Positions 14,733-22,488 are shown, counted from the first letter of the stretch. The stretch is DNA of 35,533 nt from Coriobacteriia bacterium (GCA_030652345.1 JAUSAU010000037.1:1-35533); one strand, 5' to 3'. The notes: generated by a model not told the origin, from the sequence alone. Numbers and translations are program-made.

Positions 14733-15155
14733 ATGAGCGACCGATCCGCTCGAATCGACGAGTACATGGCGCTCGAGTACCCCGTGGAGCTTACCCGCGA
14801 TGAGAGTGGCTACTTCGTTCGCATCCCTGACTTGCCCGGATGCGAGTCGAACGGGAGCAGCGTCACTGAGGCGATGGAGTCGATCGAGGAAGCCCGGCGC
14901 CTTTGGATCGAGATCGCTGTCGATGCGCGTCTGGCCGTGCCCTCGCCGCGCGGGGAGCAGGACTACAGCGGCAAGTTCGTCGTCCGCGTGGCCCGCTCTG
15001 TTCACCGCGACCTCGTCCGGATCGCTGCCGTGGAGGGGGTCAGCCTCAACGCGTTCGTGAGCGGCATCCTGGCCCGCGAGACTGGTCGCGCCCCCGCCCC
15101 CACCCGCCCTCATGCGCTACCCTTCCAGCAAGCGAAGGGAGCCCGCCATGTCTGA
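14733..15155 (+). CDS. hicB: HicB-family antitoxin with ribbon-helix-helix C-terminus
   Basis: The start ATG 14733 has GAGGAG 7 bp upstream; the longer in-frame GTG 14640 would add the HicA-like stump. The 140-aa product carries the HicB partial RNase-H-like fold (EYPVELTRDESGYFVRIPDL, PGCESNGSSVTEAMESIEEA) and a ribbon-helix-helix domain (SGKFVVRVARSVHRDLVRIA, then EGVSLNAFVSGILARE). HicB proteins neutralise HicA mRNA interferases and repress their operon. No intact hicA is visible on either side, so this antitoxin appears orphaned. Its end overlaps the next gene by 8 bp. Confidence 0.85.
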   Translation: MSDRSARIDEYMALEYPVELTRDESGYFVRIPDLPGCESNGSSVTEAMESIEEARRLWIEIAVDARLAVPSPRGEQDYSGKFVVRVARSVHRDLVRIAAVEGVSLNAFVSGILARETGRAPAPTRPHALPFQQAKGARHV

Positions 15156-16176
15156 CCAGACACCCGTCCCCGCCACCGCCCCGGTCGAGCCCGAGACCCC
15201 TCTCGTTCTCACGCCGATCCTGAGCTACGAGATCGACATCCCGCTCCTCAATCGCTTCATGCTCTACGACTTCACCAAGGTGACTCCCATCAGCGCGGCG
15301 ATCATGTACACGGTCGTGGCCCTCATGTCGCTCGTCGTCAACGGCGAGCCGCTGTTCCTGCCGCCGCTGTTCATCGGGGTGCTCGCGGCCGGTCTGTGGG
15401 TGCTGCTTATCATCTCGAGTCTGCTGCTCATGAACCGCTGGGGCTTCACCAACACACTCTATGAAGAGGGCGTCGGCTACACCTCGGGCACGCGCGAGAA
15501 GAGCATCAACCGCGGCCTGCGCATCGTCGGGTTCCTCGCGCTGCTCGCCGGCAAGCCCGGACCTGCGGGCAGCGCGCTCATCGCCAGCTCGCACGAGGAC
15601 GGCCTCTACGAGTGGTCGGAGATCTACCGCATCAACGCGCACCCCGGCCCGCGCGTCATCTCGCTGCGCAACTCCTGGCGCGTCCTCTACCGCCTCTACT
15701 GCACCCCCGAGACCTACGACCAGGCCCTCGCGATCTGCGAGCGCAAGGTCGCCGACGCCGCCGCCTACCGCGCGGCCAACCCCGTCGTGAAGCGCGCGAA
15801 GCCGTGGGGCCGCTGGGCGCTGTGGGCGCTGCTGTGCGCCGGCGCGTTCGCGCTCGCGCTGTCGTGGGAGGGCGCTCGCGCCGAGGAGATCGGGATGCCG
15901 GTGCTCGGCGCCGCGTTCGCGCTGCTGCTCGCGGGTCTGTTCGACGGCTGGTTCGGCCGGCTGTGCGGGCTGATCGCGCTCGGCGTGGCGGGGTACTTCG
16001 TCTACGCGACGGTCGGGGAGGGCATGCGGCCGGCGATCGAGCTCTTCGCCGAGGTGGGCATCTACTCGCCGCCGAGCTACGCCGACGCCGAGGTCCCCTT
16101 CGCGATGTCGATCGCAGGCGGGGCGCTCGTGGCGCTCGCGGGTGCCTGGCGGGCGTTCGGGCCAAGGGCGAAGTAG
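15148..16176 (+). CDS. Polytopic membrane protein of unknown function
   Basis: The start ATG 15148 follows AAGGGA (15135-15140). The 342-aa product has a Pro-rich N-terminal tail, two hydrophobic segments around residues 50-100 (ISAAIMYTVVALMSLVV, then FIGVLAAGLWVLLIISSLLL), and a soluble middle of about 110 residues rich in charged and aromatic positions (YEWSEIYRINAHPG, ISLRNSWRVLYRLYC). Three or four further hydrophobic segments lie in the C-terminal third. The middle part with SLRNSWRVLYRLYC could be a PH-like or YcxB-type membrane-associated domain, but I do not assign a family. Confidence 0.8.
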   Translation: MSDQTPVPATAPVEPETPLVLTPILSYEIDIPLLNRFMLYDFTKVTPISAAIMYTVVALMSLVVNGEPLFLPPLFIGVLAAGLWVLLIISSLLLMNRWGFTNTLYEEGVGYTSGTREKSINRGLRIVGFLALLAGKPGPAGSALIASSHEDGLYEWSEIYRINAHPGPRVISLRNSWRVLYRLYCTPETYDQALAICERKVADAAAYRAANPVVKRAKPWGRWALWALLCAGAFALALSWEGARAEEIGMPVLGAAFALLLAGLFDGWFGRLCGLIALGVAGYFVYATVGEGMRPAIELFAEVGIYSPPSYADAEVPFAMSIAGGALVALAGAWRAFGPRAK

Positions 16177-16247
16177 GGGGCACTCGTCAGCGTCTGCCCG
16201 GATCCTCGACCTGCGGCCGTAGCTTGGCTGCCTTCACCCACAAGAAA

Positions 16248-16267
16248 GGGGCGCCCGAAGGCGCCCC
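16248..16267 (-). terminator. Terminator of the response regulator gene
   Basis: GGGGCGCC (16248-16255), loop CGAA, GGCGCCCC (16260-16267): a perfect 8-bp stem. On the minus strand it is followed by TTTCTT, giving an intrinsic terminator downstream of the gene at 16308-16691. It may also end the plus-strand membrane gene, though without a T-run on that side. Confidence 0.75.
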
Positions 16268-16307
16268 AAGGAATCGATTCCGGTGAGCCGGTGCCTGCCG
16301 TGCCGCG

Positions 16308-16691
16308 CTACGCGCTCAGCTCCGCGACCATCGCGTCGAGCATCTGGACGAGGATCGGGCCCGGCGTGTTCTTGCGGATGTAGCCGTCAGCGCCGCATTC
16401 GCTCACGATCCTGATCAGTGTCGCCTCGGCCTCGGATGAGAACAGGACGATCTTCATCGTGCTGTTCGTGATGTTGCGCTTGAGGATCTGGCAGATGTCG
16501 TCGCCCTTGATCATCGGCATGTTGTAGTCGAGCAGGACGATGTCCGGCTCCTCCTGGCGCACCGTGTTGGCCACGCCCGCCCACATCTCGCAGGTGTGCA
16601 CCTCGAATCCGCTGGTGCGCAGCACGCCGCCTACCGCGGACAGGATGAATGGCTCGTCATCGACGAGCAGGATCTTGGCCCGAACCGGCAT
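16308..16691 (-). CDS. Single-domain response regulator
   Basis: The start ATG 16691 has GAGGGAG upstream. The 127-aa product is only a receiver domain: acidic pair D11-D12, phospho-acceptor D55 (IVLLDYNMP), switch Ser85/Ser86 (LFSSE) and Lys107 (IRKNTP). It has no output domain, so it acts by protein contact or as a phosphate sink, as CheY- or Spo0F-like proteins do. It is divergent from a histidine kinase gene (16836-17783), an obvious candidate partner. The gene ends before a strong intrinsic terminator. Confidence 0.9.
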   Translation of the reverse strand: MPVRAKILLVDDEPFILSAVGGVLRTSGFEVHTCEMWAGVANTVRQEEPDIVLLDYNMPMIKGDDICQILKRNITNSTMKIVLFSSEAEATLIRIVSECGADGYIRKNTPGPILVQMLDAMVAELSA

Positions 16692-16835
16692 TCCGTCTCC
16701 CTCAAAGTGTCCCGGTTGCCTGCGTCCCACCGACAGCAACCCGTCCGTTCCATCTCGCTATCGTCATCGGCGCCCGCGTGTTCGTGTAACATCGGGGAAA
16801 GCGGCAGGCCGCATCCGACGGGCGTCAGTGCCCGC

Positions 16836-17783
16836 GTGCTCGCGAGCGGTGAGCCGTTGATCGACAACGCCGCGGAGGACCGTTTCGGTGACGATGAACT
16901 CGCCGCCGGGCTGCGGATACTCGGAATCCTGGTCGTCCCCGTGCTCGGCCGTGACGGCGCGCCGATCGGCACGCTCGAGGCGCACAACTCACTCCGCGCG
17001 TTCTTCGCCGAGGACGCCTCCCTTCTCCAGGGGCTTGCGGCCGCGCTCGCGATCGCTGTCGAGAATGCCCGCGCCCGGGCAGCCCTCGAGCACCAGCGGG
17101 GTGAACTGCTCAGCAAGCAGGAGTCGCTGCGCACGCTCGCCGCGGATCTGGCCGTGACGGAGGAGCGGGAGCGCCGTGAGATCGCCGCCGATCTCCACGA
17201 CCGGATCGGACAGGCGCTCCAGATATCGAAGCTCCTCGTCTCACGCGCCTGCGCGGCCGAGGATGTCGATGAGGCGCGCGAGATCCTCGGGCAGGCGGAA
17301 GCGCTGCTCGCGTCGGCGATACAGGACACCCGGACACTGATCTTCGAGATCAGCCCGCCGGTGCTCTACGACATCGGGCTCGAAGCGGCGTTCGAGTGGC
17401 TCGCTGAGAACGTCACGAGCGGTCCCGCTGTGGTGACGTACAGCGATGAGGGCTCGGGGCCGCCCTTGCAGGACACGATGCGCGCGCTCGTCTATCGCAT
17501 GACCCGTGAACTGCTCATGAACTCGATCAAGCACGGGCATGCGACCCGGATCGACATCACGACCGCCGCCGTCGACGGTCAGCTCAGGATCGAGGTCCGC
17601 GACGACGGGCGTGGGTTCGACATCGAGACCAGCCCGGCGAACTTCGGACTGCGCAATCTGCGCGAGCAAGTCGTCGGACTCGGGGGCAGGTTCGAGCTGC
17701 TGTCCCGTCCCGAGCATGGGACCGTCGCGCGGATCTGGGTACCGGTCACGCATGACTCCACCGAGGCGAGCGGCAGGGAATGA
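16836..17783 (+). CDS. GAF / HisKA_3 sensor histidine kinase, start uncertain, GAF incomplete
   Basis: The kinase core is clear: a HisKA_3 dimerisation helix with the phospho-acceptor in REIAADLHDRIGQAL, a HATPase domain with N-box LLMNSIKHGHA, D-box DDGRGFD, and a G-rich FGLRNLREQVVGLGG. Upstream lies the second half of a GAF domain (VSARVLASGEPLIDN... ILVVPVLGRDGAPIGTLEA). The first half of a normal GAF is not encoded in any frame before it. The frame stays open back to 16596 but there it runs antisense to the response regulator. GTG 16836 is a nominal start without ribosome site. Either a shortened functional kinase or a 5'-truncated gene. The NarL-type kinase class contrasts with the output-less regulator next door. 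Confidence 0.68.
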   Translation: MLASGEPLIDNAAEDRFGDDELAAGLRILGILVVPVLGRDGAPIGTLEAHNSLRAFFAEDASLLQGLAAALAIAVENARARAALEHQRGELLSKQESLRTLAADLAVTEERERREIAADLHDRIGQALQISKLLVSRACAAEDVDEAREILGQAEALLASAIQDTRTLIFEISPPVLYDIGLEAAFEWLAENVTSGPAVVTYSDEGSGPPLQDTMRALVYRMTRELLMNSIKHGHATRIDITTAAVDGQLRIEVRDDGRGFDIETSPANFGLRNLREQVVGLGGRFELLSRPEHGTVARIWVPVTHDSTEASGRE

Positions 17784-17785
17784 AC

Positions 17786-17817
17786 GGGGCGGGCGCCGAC
17801 GTTCCGGCGCCCGCCCC
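17786..17817. terminator. Strong hairpin between convergent genes
   Basis: GGGGCGGGCGCC (17786-17797) and GGCGCCCGCCCC (17806-17817) form a perfect 12-bp stem with an 8-nt loop, 3 bp after the kinase stop and 22 bp past the end of the minus-strand gene. No T-run follows on either strand, so it may stop or stabilise both transcripts rather than act as a classical intrinsic terminator. Confidence 0.65.
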
Positions 17818-17838
17818 GCGAAGACCTCTCGGTCCGGC

Positions 17839-18219
17839 CTACGCCCCGGTGGTCTCCTCGGTTGCTTCCCCGGCCTTGTCGGCAGCGATGAACGCCTCGA
17901 TGTCGGCTTCCGTGCGGGCGAGGTCGCTCGCGATCGAGCCGATCCAGTCGAAGCTGCCGGCGGTGTACTCCTCGAGCTCGTCGAGCCCGACGTAGACCAT
18001 CGGCATCATCACGCCGCTGACGCGGCGGCACACGATGATCTGGTCGATATCGTCCTCGGACTCGCCGTCGGCGTCGGCGAAGACGACGGCGAACTCGGGA
18101 GCCGGGAAGCGCTCCTCGGCTGCCTTGATGGCCTCGGCGAGATCGGTCGAGAACTCGACCTCGGCGTCGATGCCCATGAGTCGTGTGTACACGGCGGATA
18201 CCGCCTTTCGTGTCGACAT
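17839..18219 (-). CDS. Small acidic hypothetical protein
   Basis: A 126-aa product from ATG 18219 (MSTRKAVSAVYTRLMGIDAE); an earlier in-frame codon at 18276 lacks support. It is acidic, cytoplasmic, with alternating strands and helices (FAVVFADADGESEDDIDQII, then VYVGLDELEEY), and an Ala/Glu-rich C-terminus. No family is recognised. No clear ribosome site precedes the start. It converges on the histidine kinase gene and ends beside the shared hairpin. Confidence 0.65.
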   Translation of the reverse strand: MSTRKAVSAVYTRLMGIDAEVEFSTDLAEAIKAAEERFPAPEFAVVFADADGESEDDIDQIIVCRRVSGVMMPMVYVGLDELEEYTAGSFDWIGSIASDLARTEADIEAFIAADKAGEATEETTGA

Positions 18220-18301
18220 GTTCAGATACGGTGGCGCGGGCACACAGGCCCCGTCCCGCGACACGGTACCACGCATGCCCGCGCGATGGGGGGCGACCCG
18301 C

Positions 18302-18307
18302 TACACT
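18302..18307 (+). promoter_or_regulatory. -10 box (TACACT) giving a probable leaderless transcript
   Basis: TACACT is followed by six bases and then the A of ATG 18314, the spacing expected when transcription starts at the first base of the start codon. No ribosome site is present, which supports leaderless translation. Confidence 0.55.
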
Positions 18308-18313
18308 GGCCTC

Positions 18314-18640
18314 ATGATGATCCTCATCGACATACTCGCGGCCCTGGCCGGTGCGGCCGTGAGCTTCCTGGGTGCGTATCGGACCGGCATGGCGCTGCGC
18401 ACACGTCCCGCGTCGCTCTACGCGGTGGCGAACGGCGTCGCCTTCGTGGTGTGCGTCGCCGCGGCGGCGGCCGGCGTGGCACTCGGCTTGCGGCCGATGT
18501 GGGTGGCGGCCTTCGCCGCGCTCGCAGGCAGCCTGACCGGGCTGAAGTGGGGCCTGGCCCGCATCGTCGTGCAGTGGCGCTCGGAGCCCGGAGTCGCCGC
18601 GGAGTCGGCCGAGACGACGGATGGCACACGCTCTGCGTGA
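18314..18640 (+). CDS. Small membrane protein with two hydrophobic segments
   Basis: A 108-aa product from ATG 18314 (or the adjacent ATG 18317). The first segment (MMILIDILAALAGAAVSFLG) and the second, longer hydrophobic stretch (about residues 40-72, VANGVAFVVCVAAAAAGVAL) span the membrane; the tail is hydrophilic. No family is recognised. It lies between the divergent hypothetical gene and the pilin operon and has its own TACACT promoter. Confidence 0.65.
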   Translation: MMILIDILAALAGAAVSFLGAYRTGMALRTRPASLYAVANGVAFVVCVAAAAAGVALGLRPMWVAAFAALAGSLTGLKWGLARIVVQWRSEPGVAAESAETTDGTRSA

Positions 18641-18665
18641 ACCCCTCGTCGGCCATACCGCCGAC

Positions 18666-18699
18666 TGTGATTCATATCACACAGCGGGAACGATAGAAT
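18666..18699 (+). promoter_or_regulatory. CRP/FNR-type site overlapping the pilin operon promoter
   Basis: TGTGA (18666-18670), TTCATA, TCACA (18677-18681) is an exact match to the CRP half-sites with six-base spacing. TTCATA (18671-18676) can also be read as a -35 box, with TAGAAT (18694-18699) exactly 17 bp downstream as -10. The site therefore covers the -35 element, centred near -32, which is closer to the geometry of a repressor than of a class II activator. The leader to ATG 18829 is about 120 nt. Confidence 0.65.
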
Positions 18700-18828
18700 G
18701 ACGATTACAAGGACGAGGTGGAGAAGGTGTACACCCACACCACCTGGTCGTCGTGTGTCGGACCGCCGGCCAGCGTTGATCGGACGTGCGTGGGCCCAGT
18801 GGCCCCCGCGCTCGACTCTGGAGTGACA

Positions 18829-20328
18829 ATGGTAGCCATGAAGATGCCGTCACGGACGCGTTCCGATGAAGGCTTCACCCTGATCGAACTCGTAGCCGCG
18901 TCCGCGATCCTGTTCATCGTGGTCATGGGTGTCGTCGGCTCCATGACGTTCGCCGCGCGTGCGACGCAGTCCAACGGCATCCGGAACTCGGCCATGGCCG
19001 TCGCTCAGGAGCGCATCGAGCGCGCGCGCAACATCCCCTACGACAGCGTCGGCGTGCGCTATGCGACCGGCGGCTACGGCAACCCCCCGGGCACGATCCT
19101 GAGCCCCGAGGCCGTCAGCTCCGGGGACAACACGTTCACCGTGTACACCGAGGTGACGTGGGCCCGCGATGCGACGACGAACCGCGCCACGTACAAGAAG
19201 ATGACCGTCTCCGTGCAGTGGTCGACACCGACGACAGGCTCGATCACCCTCGAGACCGGTATCTTCGGCAACTCCAGCGTCCTGTCCAACGGCGACCTCG
19301 AGGTCTACGTGAAGGACGCCGACACGAACCAGCCGGTGGCAGACGCTCAGGTGGTCGTGGACCCGGTCCTGACCGGCGCGCTCGCGCGGACCGCATGGAC
19401 GGACAGCGTCGGCAAGGCGTTCTACGGTTTCATCGATTCCGGACTGACGACGATGAGCGTCAGCGCGTCGGGCTACATCTTCGATGCGTCGCAGGTCAGC
19501 ACGTACTCGGTCCAGGCCTCGACGCTCAACCAGATGATCCTCTACGTCCAGCGGCCGAGCACCATCGACGTGCGGGTGCTTGACGGCAGCGACTCGGCGG
19601 TGCCGAGCGCGACCGTGACCGTCTTCTCGGCCAGACATGGTACCCGCGTTCTCACCACCGGGGATGACGGCCACGCGCGGTTCACCGGCTCGTTCGTCGG
19701 CAGCTACACGGTGTCCGTGGGTGCGATGCCGGGCTACGTGACCCCCGATCCTCAATCCGTGACGATCACGTCGGGAAACCAGACGGTCAACGCGAACTTC
19801 GTGGCCGATCAGAACGCGGGCGTCAAAGTGATCGTCCGTGACAAGGTGACCGACTCGTTGATCACCGGTGCCGTCATCTCGGTCGTCGACGGCACCTCCG
19901 GCATCGACGCGCCCGGTAGCCCGTTCACGACGACCGCGACGGCCTCGTTCACGTTCGAGAACATGATCGCGGGACTCTACGACATCAACGTCACCCGCAC
20001 CGGCGTCTCGGGCACGGGGCCGTGCTACGTCGCGAGCGCCACAGTCGACTTCCCGGTCGTCTACGGTGCCCTGCCCACCAAGACCATCTACCTGACCCCC
20101 TGGGGCACGCTGTGGGTGCGGTTGTCGCAGAGCGGAACCTATCTGAACACGAAGTCGATCGCGATCTCCGGTCCCTGGACGGCGAACAAGACCACTAGCT
20201 CGACCGGGTATCTCAAGATCCCGTATCTTCCCGCCGGCACCTACACACTGAAGTACGGCACCAAGACGGCGACGTATGTGGTCTCCGACGGTGTGATTCC
20301 CGCATCCGCGACGACGATCGCCTGGTGA
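18829..20328 (+). CDS. Type IV prepilin-like protein with Ig/CNA-B-like repeats (PilV-type tip adhesin)
   Basis: ATG 18829 follows GGAG and gives a 15-residue leader ending in Gly15, then FTLIE with Glu at mature position 5 and a hydrophobic N-helix (LVAASAILFIVVMGVVGSM). These are the hallmarks of prepilin peptidase substrates. After a pilin head (to about residue 150) come about four beta-sandwich repeats starting near residues 156, 243, 331 and 427. They share strand patterns such as LEVYVKDADTNQPVADAQVV, IDVRVLDGSDSAVPSATVTV and VKVIVRDKVTDSLITGAVIS, and end in GxYTxSV-like strands. This looks like carboxypeptidase-regulatory or CNA-B-type modules. At 499 aa it is far longer than a normal minor pilin, suggesting a pilus-tip adhesin. 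It is coupled by GTGA to the next gene. An alternative in-frame GTG at 18718 would give an overlong leader. Confidence 0.85.
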   Translation: MVAMKMPSRTRSDEGFTLIELVAASAILFIVVMGVVGSMTFAARATQSNGIRNSAMAVAQERIERARNIPYDSVGVRYATGGYGNPPGTILSPEAVSSGDNTFTVYTEVTWARDATTNRATYKKMTVSVQWSTPTTGSITLETGIFGNSSVLSNGDLEVYVKDADTNQPVADAQVVVDPVLTGALARTAWTDSVGKAFYGFIDSGLTTMSVSASGYIFDASQVSTYSVQASTLNQMILYVQRPSTIDVRVLDGSDSAVPSATVTVFSARHGTRVLTTGDDGHARFTGSFVGSYTVSVGAMPGYVTPDPQSVTITSGNQTVNANFVADQNAGVKVIVRDKVTDSLITGAVISVVDGTSGIDAPGSPFTTTATASFTFENMIAGLYDINVTRTGVSGTGPCYVASATVDFPVVYGALPTKTIYLTPWGTLWVRLSQSGTYLNTKSIAISGPWTANKTTSSTGYLKIPYLPAGTYTLKYGTKTATYVVSDGVIPASATTIAW

Positions 20329-20957
20329 CAATGATGCTGCGAAACCTCATCGAGCGCGACGAGGGCATGTCCCTGACGGAGTTGCTGGTCACCTCGTCGC
20401 TGCTCGTCGTCGTGCTCGCGACCTCGTGGATGGTGCTCAACACCATGACGAGGGCTGCGAACGCGACCGCGGCGCGTCAGATCGCAGAAGATGAGGCGCG
20501 CACGGCGGTCACGCTGACCTCGCGGGACATCCGCCAGGCCGTCGAGATCGTCGACGCGGGAGGCGCGTTCGTCCGGGCCGAGCCCCGTGACTGCTGGTTC
20601 TATGCCGATGTCGACGCCGACGGCGTGCCCGAGCTGGTCAAGTACGTGATCGTCGGCAGGGAGCTGAAGCGCCAGATCATCGAGACATCGGCGACGCCGC
20701 CCGACTCCCCGGCCGACTTCACGAGCGCCGAGCCGACGAAGTCGCTCGCCCAGTCGATCGACGCGTCGTGGACGACCGCGATGTTCAGCTACTGGTCGAC
20801 CGGCACGGTGCCGATAGCAAAGAACACATCGACACAGGACGATATAGCGTCGGTCGAGATCCGCTTCGTCACCAAGGCGAAGCAGGGTCAGGAGACGGCC
20901 GTCGCGGACGAGAACACGTGGGTCAAGATCCGCTCGCTGTTCAGCAACCTCGACTGA
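20325..20957 (+). CDS. PilW-like minor prepilin
   Basis: The frame starts at GTG 20325, overlapping the previous stop (GTGA); ATG 20331 or 20334 are alternatives. A 13-14-residue leader ends in Gly, then MSLTELLVTSSLLVVVLATS, with Glu at mature position 5: a class III-like type IV prepilin helix. The head domain (about 40-210) has strands typical of PilW/PilJ (DARTAVTLTSRDIRQAVEIV, DADVDGVPELVKYVIV-like). It is expected in the inner-membrane-primed pilus initiation complex, or as an adhesin stalk, with the neighbours. Confidence 0.82.
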   Translation: MTMMLRNLIERDEGMSLTELLVTSSLLVVVLATSWMVLNTMTRAANATAARQIAEDEARTAVTLTSRDIRQAVEIVDAGGAFVRAEPRDCWFYADVDADGVPELVKYVIVGRELKRQIIETSATPPDSPADFTSAEPTKSLAQSIDASWTTAMFSYWSTGTVPIAKNTSTQDDIASVEIRFVTKAKQGQETAVADENTWVKIRSLFSNLD

Positions 20958-21007
20958 TCGTGCGCGGTGGGGCAGTGGCCCGAATGCCGGTAGGAGGAAC
21001 GCAGACG

Positions 21008-22345
21008 ATGGACATCAGGAAGCTTCGCACGCGTCTCGGCGGCGCTGCACACGACGACCGGGGCGTCGCGCTCATGGTCGTGCTCGCGGCGATGACGATG
21101 CTCTTCCTTCTCGCCACGATGCTGATCGCCACGTCCGTCTACCAGATCAAGTCCACCGAGCGCCAGGAGGTCCGTTCGAAGGCCGTCCAGATCGCGGACG
21201 CGGGGCTCAGCGCGTACCTCTACGAACTGCGCCGCCAGCAGACCTTCTACAAGACCGATCCGACACTCGGGCCCGTGACCACCGCTGACGGTCGCTGGAT
21301 CGTGACGGCCACCGCGCCGACGGAGACCCCGGCCGGCCAGCCCATACCCTTGACCCTGCGTGCCACCGGCTACGCGACGGCGAGGAACGAGACCCGGACG
21401 ATCGTCGCCCAGGTGCGCTTCCCGACCTTCGCCGACTACGCCACACTCTCGGACGCCGCGATCAACTGGGGCGCGAACCGTACGATCAACGGCAAGGTGC
21501 ACTCCAACGACTCCGTCACCCAGAACTACGCCAGCACGTACATCACAGGGAAGGTGACCGCCGTGCACGCCGTATCCGGCTACACGGACACCGCGCACAT
21601 GACGCAGGGTTACAAGTCGAACAACGACGCACTCTACATCGACTTCAACAAGGTCGTCACCGACATCAACCGCCTGGTCACCATGGCGACGAACAACGGC
21701 AACTACTACGGTCCCTCGGGGGCCAAGGGCTACCGCGTCGTGTTCAACGGCGACAAGTACAACATCGACCGCATCGACTCGATCACAACGGCGGGGACGA
21801 TGACCGTCACGGCCGTCCGGGCGAACCAGCCGATCCCGCCCGACAGCGTCATCTACGTGAAGGACGATTGCTGGATCTGGGGCACCTACAGCGCCCCGAT
21901 CACGTTCGGCTGCGGCGACCCGGCCAAGTCGCAGGATTACGACGTGACCATTCCCAAGGACTTCGTCGCGGTCACCCGGGCCGGCCAGTACAAGGCAGGC
22001 GTCGTGGCCGTCTCCGACATCTACATCCCGTACTGGTATCAGAAGCCGTCATACCCCGACAGCTTCACCGTCCAGGCGGCCCTACTCGCGCAGAGCGGCT
22101 ATGTCGGGGCGTTCAGTGACGGCAACTCGGCACCCGCGGGAACAGCGACCAACTTCAACATGATCGGTTCGACGTCGTACAAGGCCTCCGGCTTCTTCAC
22201 GGTGACCGACACCAACGGCAACACGACGAAGGGCTTCAAGGCTCGTGGCATCTACTTCGACCGCGGCCTCGAGTTCTACCCGCCGCCGGAGTATCCGGTC
22301 CTGAACATGGGCAACCTCAAGATCAACTCCTGGACCGAGCAGTAG
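21008..22345 (+). CDS. PilX-like pilus assembly protein
   Basis: ATG 21008 with AGGAGG at 20992-20997. The 445-aa product begins with the PilX_N pattern: a charged leader, RG, then VALMVVLAAMTMLFLLATML, and a helix ending QIADAGLSAYLYELRR. Glu5 is absent, as is usual in this group. A large exported body (Asn/Tyr/Thr-rich, FNGDKYNIDRIDSITTAGT) follows, containing three cysteines around DDCWIWG and FGCGDP. It closes the three-gene pilin operon and is followed by a terminator. No assembly ATPase, PilC, PilQ or peptidase gene is in the window, so these proteins must use machinery encoded elsewhere. Confidence 0.83.
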   Translation: MDIRKLRTRLGGAAHDDRGVALMVVLAAMTMLFLLATMLIATSVYQIKSTERQEVRSKAVQIADAGLSAYLYELRRQQTFYKTDPTLGPVTTADGRWIVTATAPTETPAGQPIPLTLRATGYATARNETRTIVAQVRFPTFADYATLSDAAINWGANRTINGKVHSNDSVTQNYASTYITGKVTAVHAVSGYTDTAHMTQGYKSNNDALYIDFNKVVTDINRLVTMATNNGNYYGPSGAKGYRVVFNGDKYNIDRIDSITTAGTMTVTAVRANQPIPPDSVIYVKDDCWIWGTYSAPITFGCGDPAKSQDYDVTIPKDFVAVTRAGQYKAGVVAVSDIYIPYWYQKPSYPDSFTVQAALLAQSGYVGAFSDGNSAPAGTATNFNMIGSTSYKASGFFTVTDTNGNTTKGFKARGIYFDRGLEFYPPPEYPVLNMGNLKINSWTEQ

Positions 22346-22374
22346 GGCGGTCAGGCATCCACCATCGCGAGATG

Positions 22375-22407
22375 ACAGGGCCCGTCGCTTCCAGCGGCGG
22401 GCCCTGT
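22375..22407 (+). terminator. Terminator of the pilin operon
   Basis: ACAGGGCCCG (22375-22384) pairs exactly with CGGGCCCTGT (22398-22407), with an inner CGCT/AGCG stem and a 3-nt loop. It lies 30 bp after the pilX stop. No T-run follows. The remaining 22408-22488 shows nothing recognisable. Confidence 0.65.
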
Positions 22408-22488
22408 GCGCGGCCCCGGCTCCGTATTGAGCGCAGGGCGCTCGTGCGCTAGAGTGTTGCGACCCGCGGGGAATCGGGCCATTCGGCT

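Noticed and set aside
16596..16835. Extension of the GAF histidine kinase frame back to ATG 16596
   Set aside because: It would run antisense into the response regulator start and its translation does not resemble a GAF domain.
18718..18828. Earlier GTG start for the large pilin, with AAGGA upstream
   Set aside because: It would give a leader of over 50 residues before the prepilin cleavage site; ATG 18829 has its own GGAG and a normal-length leader.
18850..20331. 493-codon open frame antisense to the large pilin
   Set aside because: It is antisense to a prepilin with clear leader, ribosome site and repeats; the product is compositionally biased.
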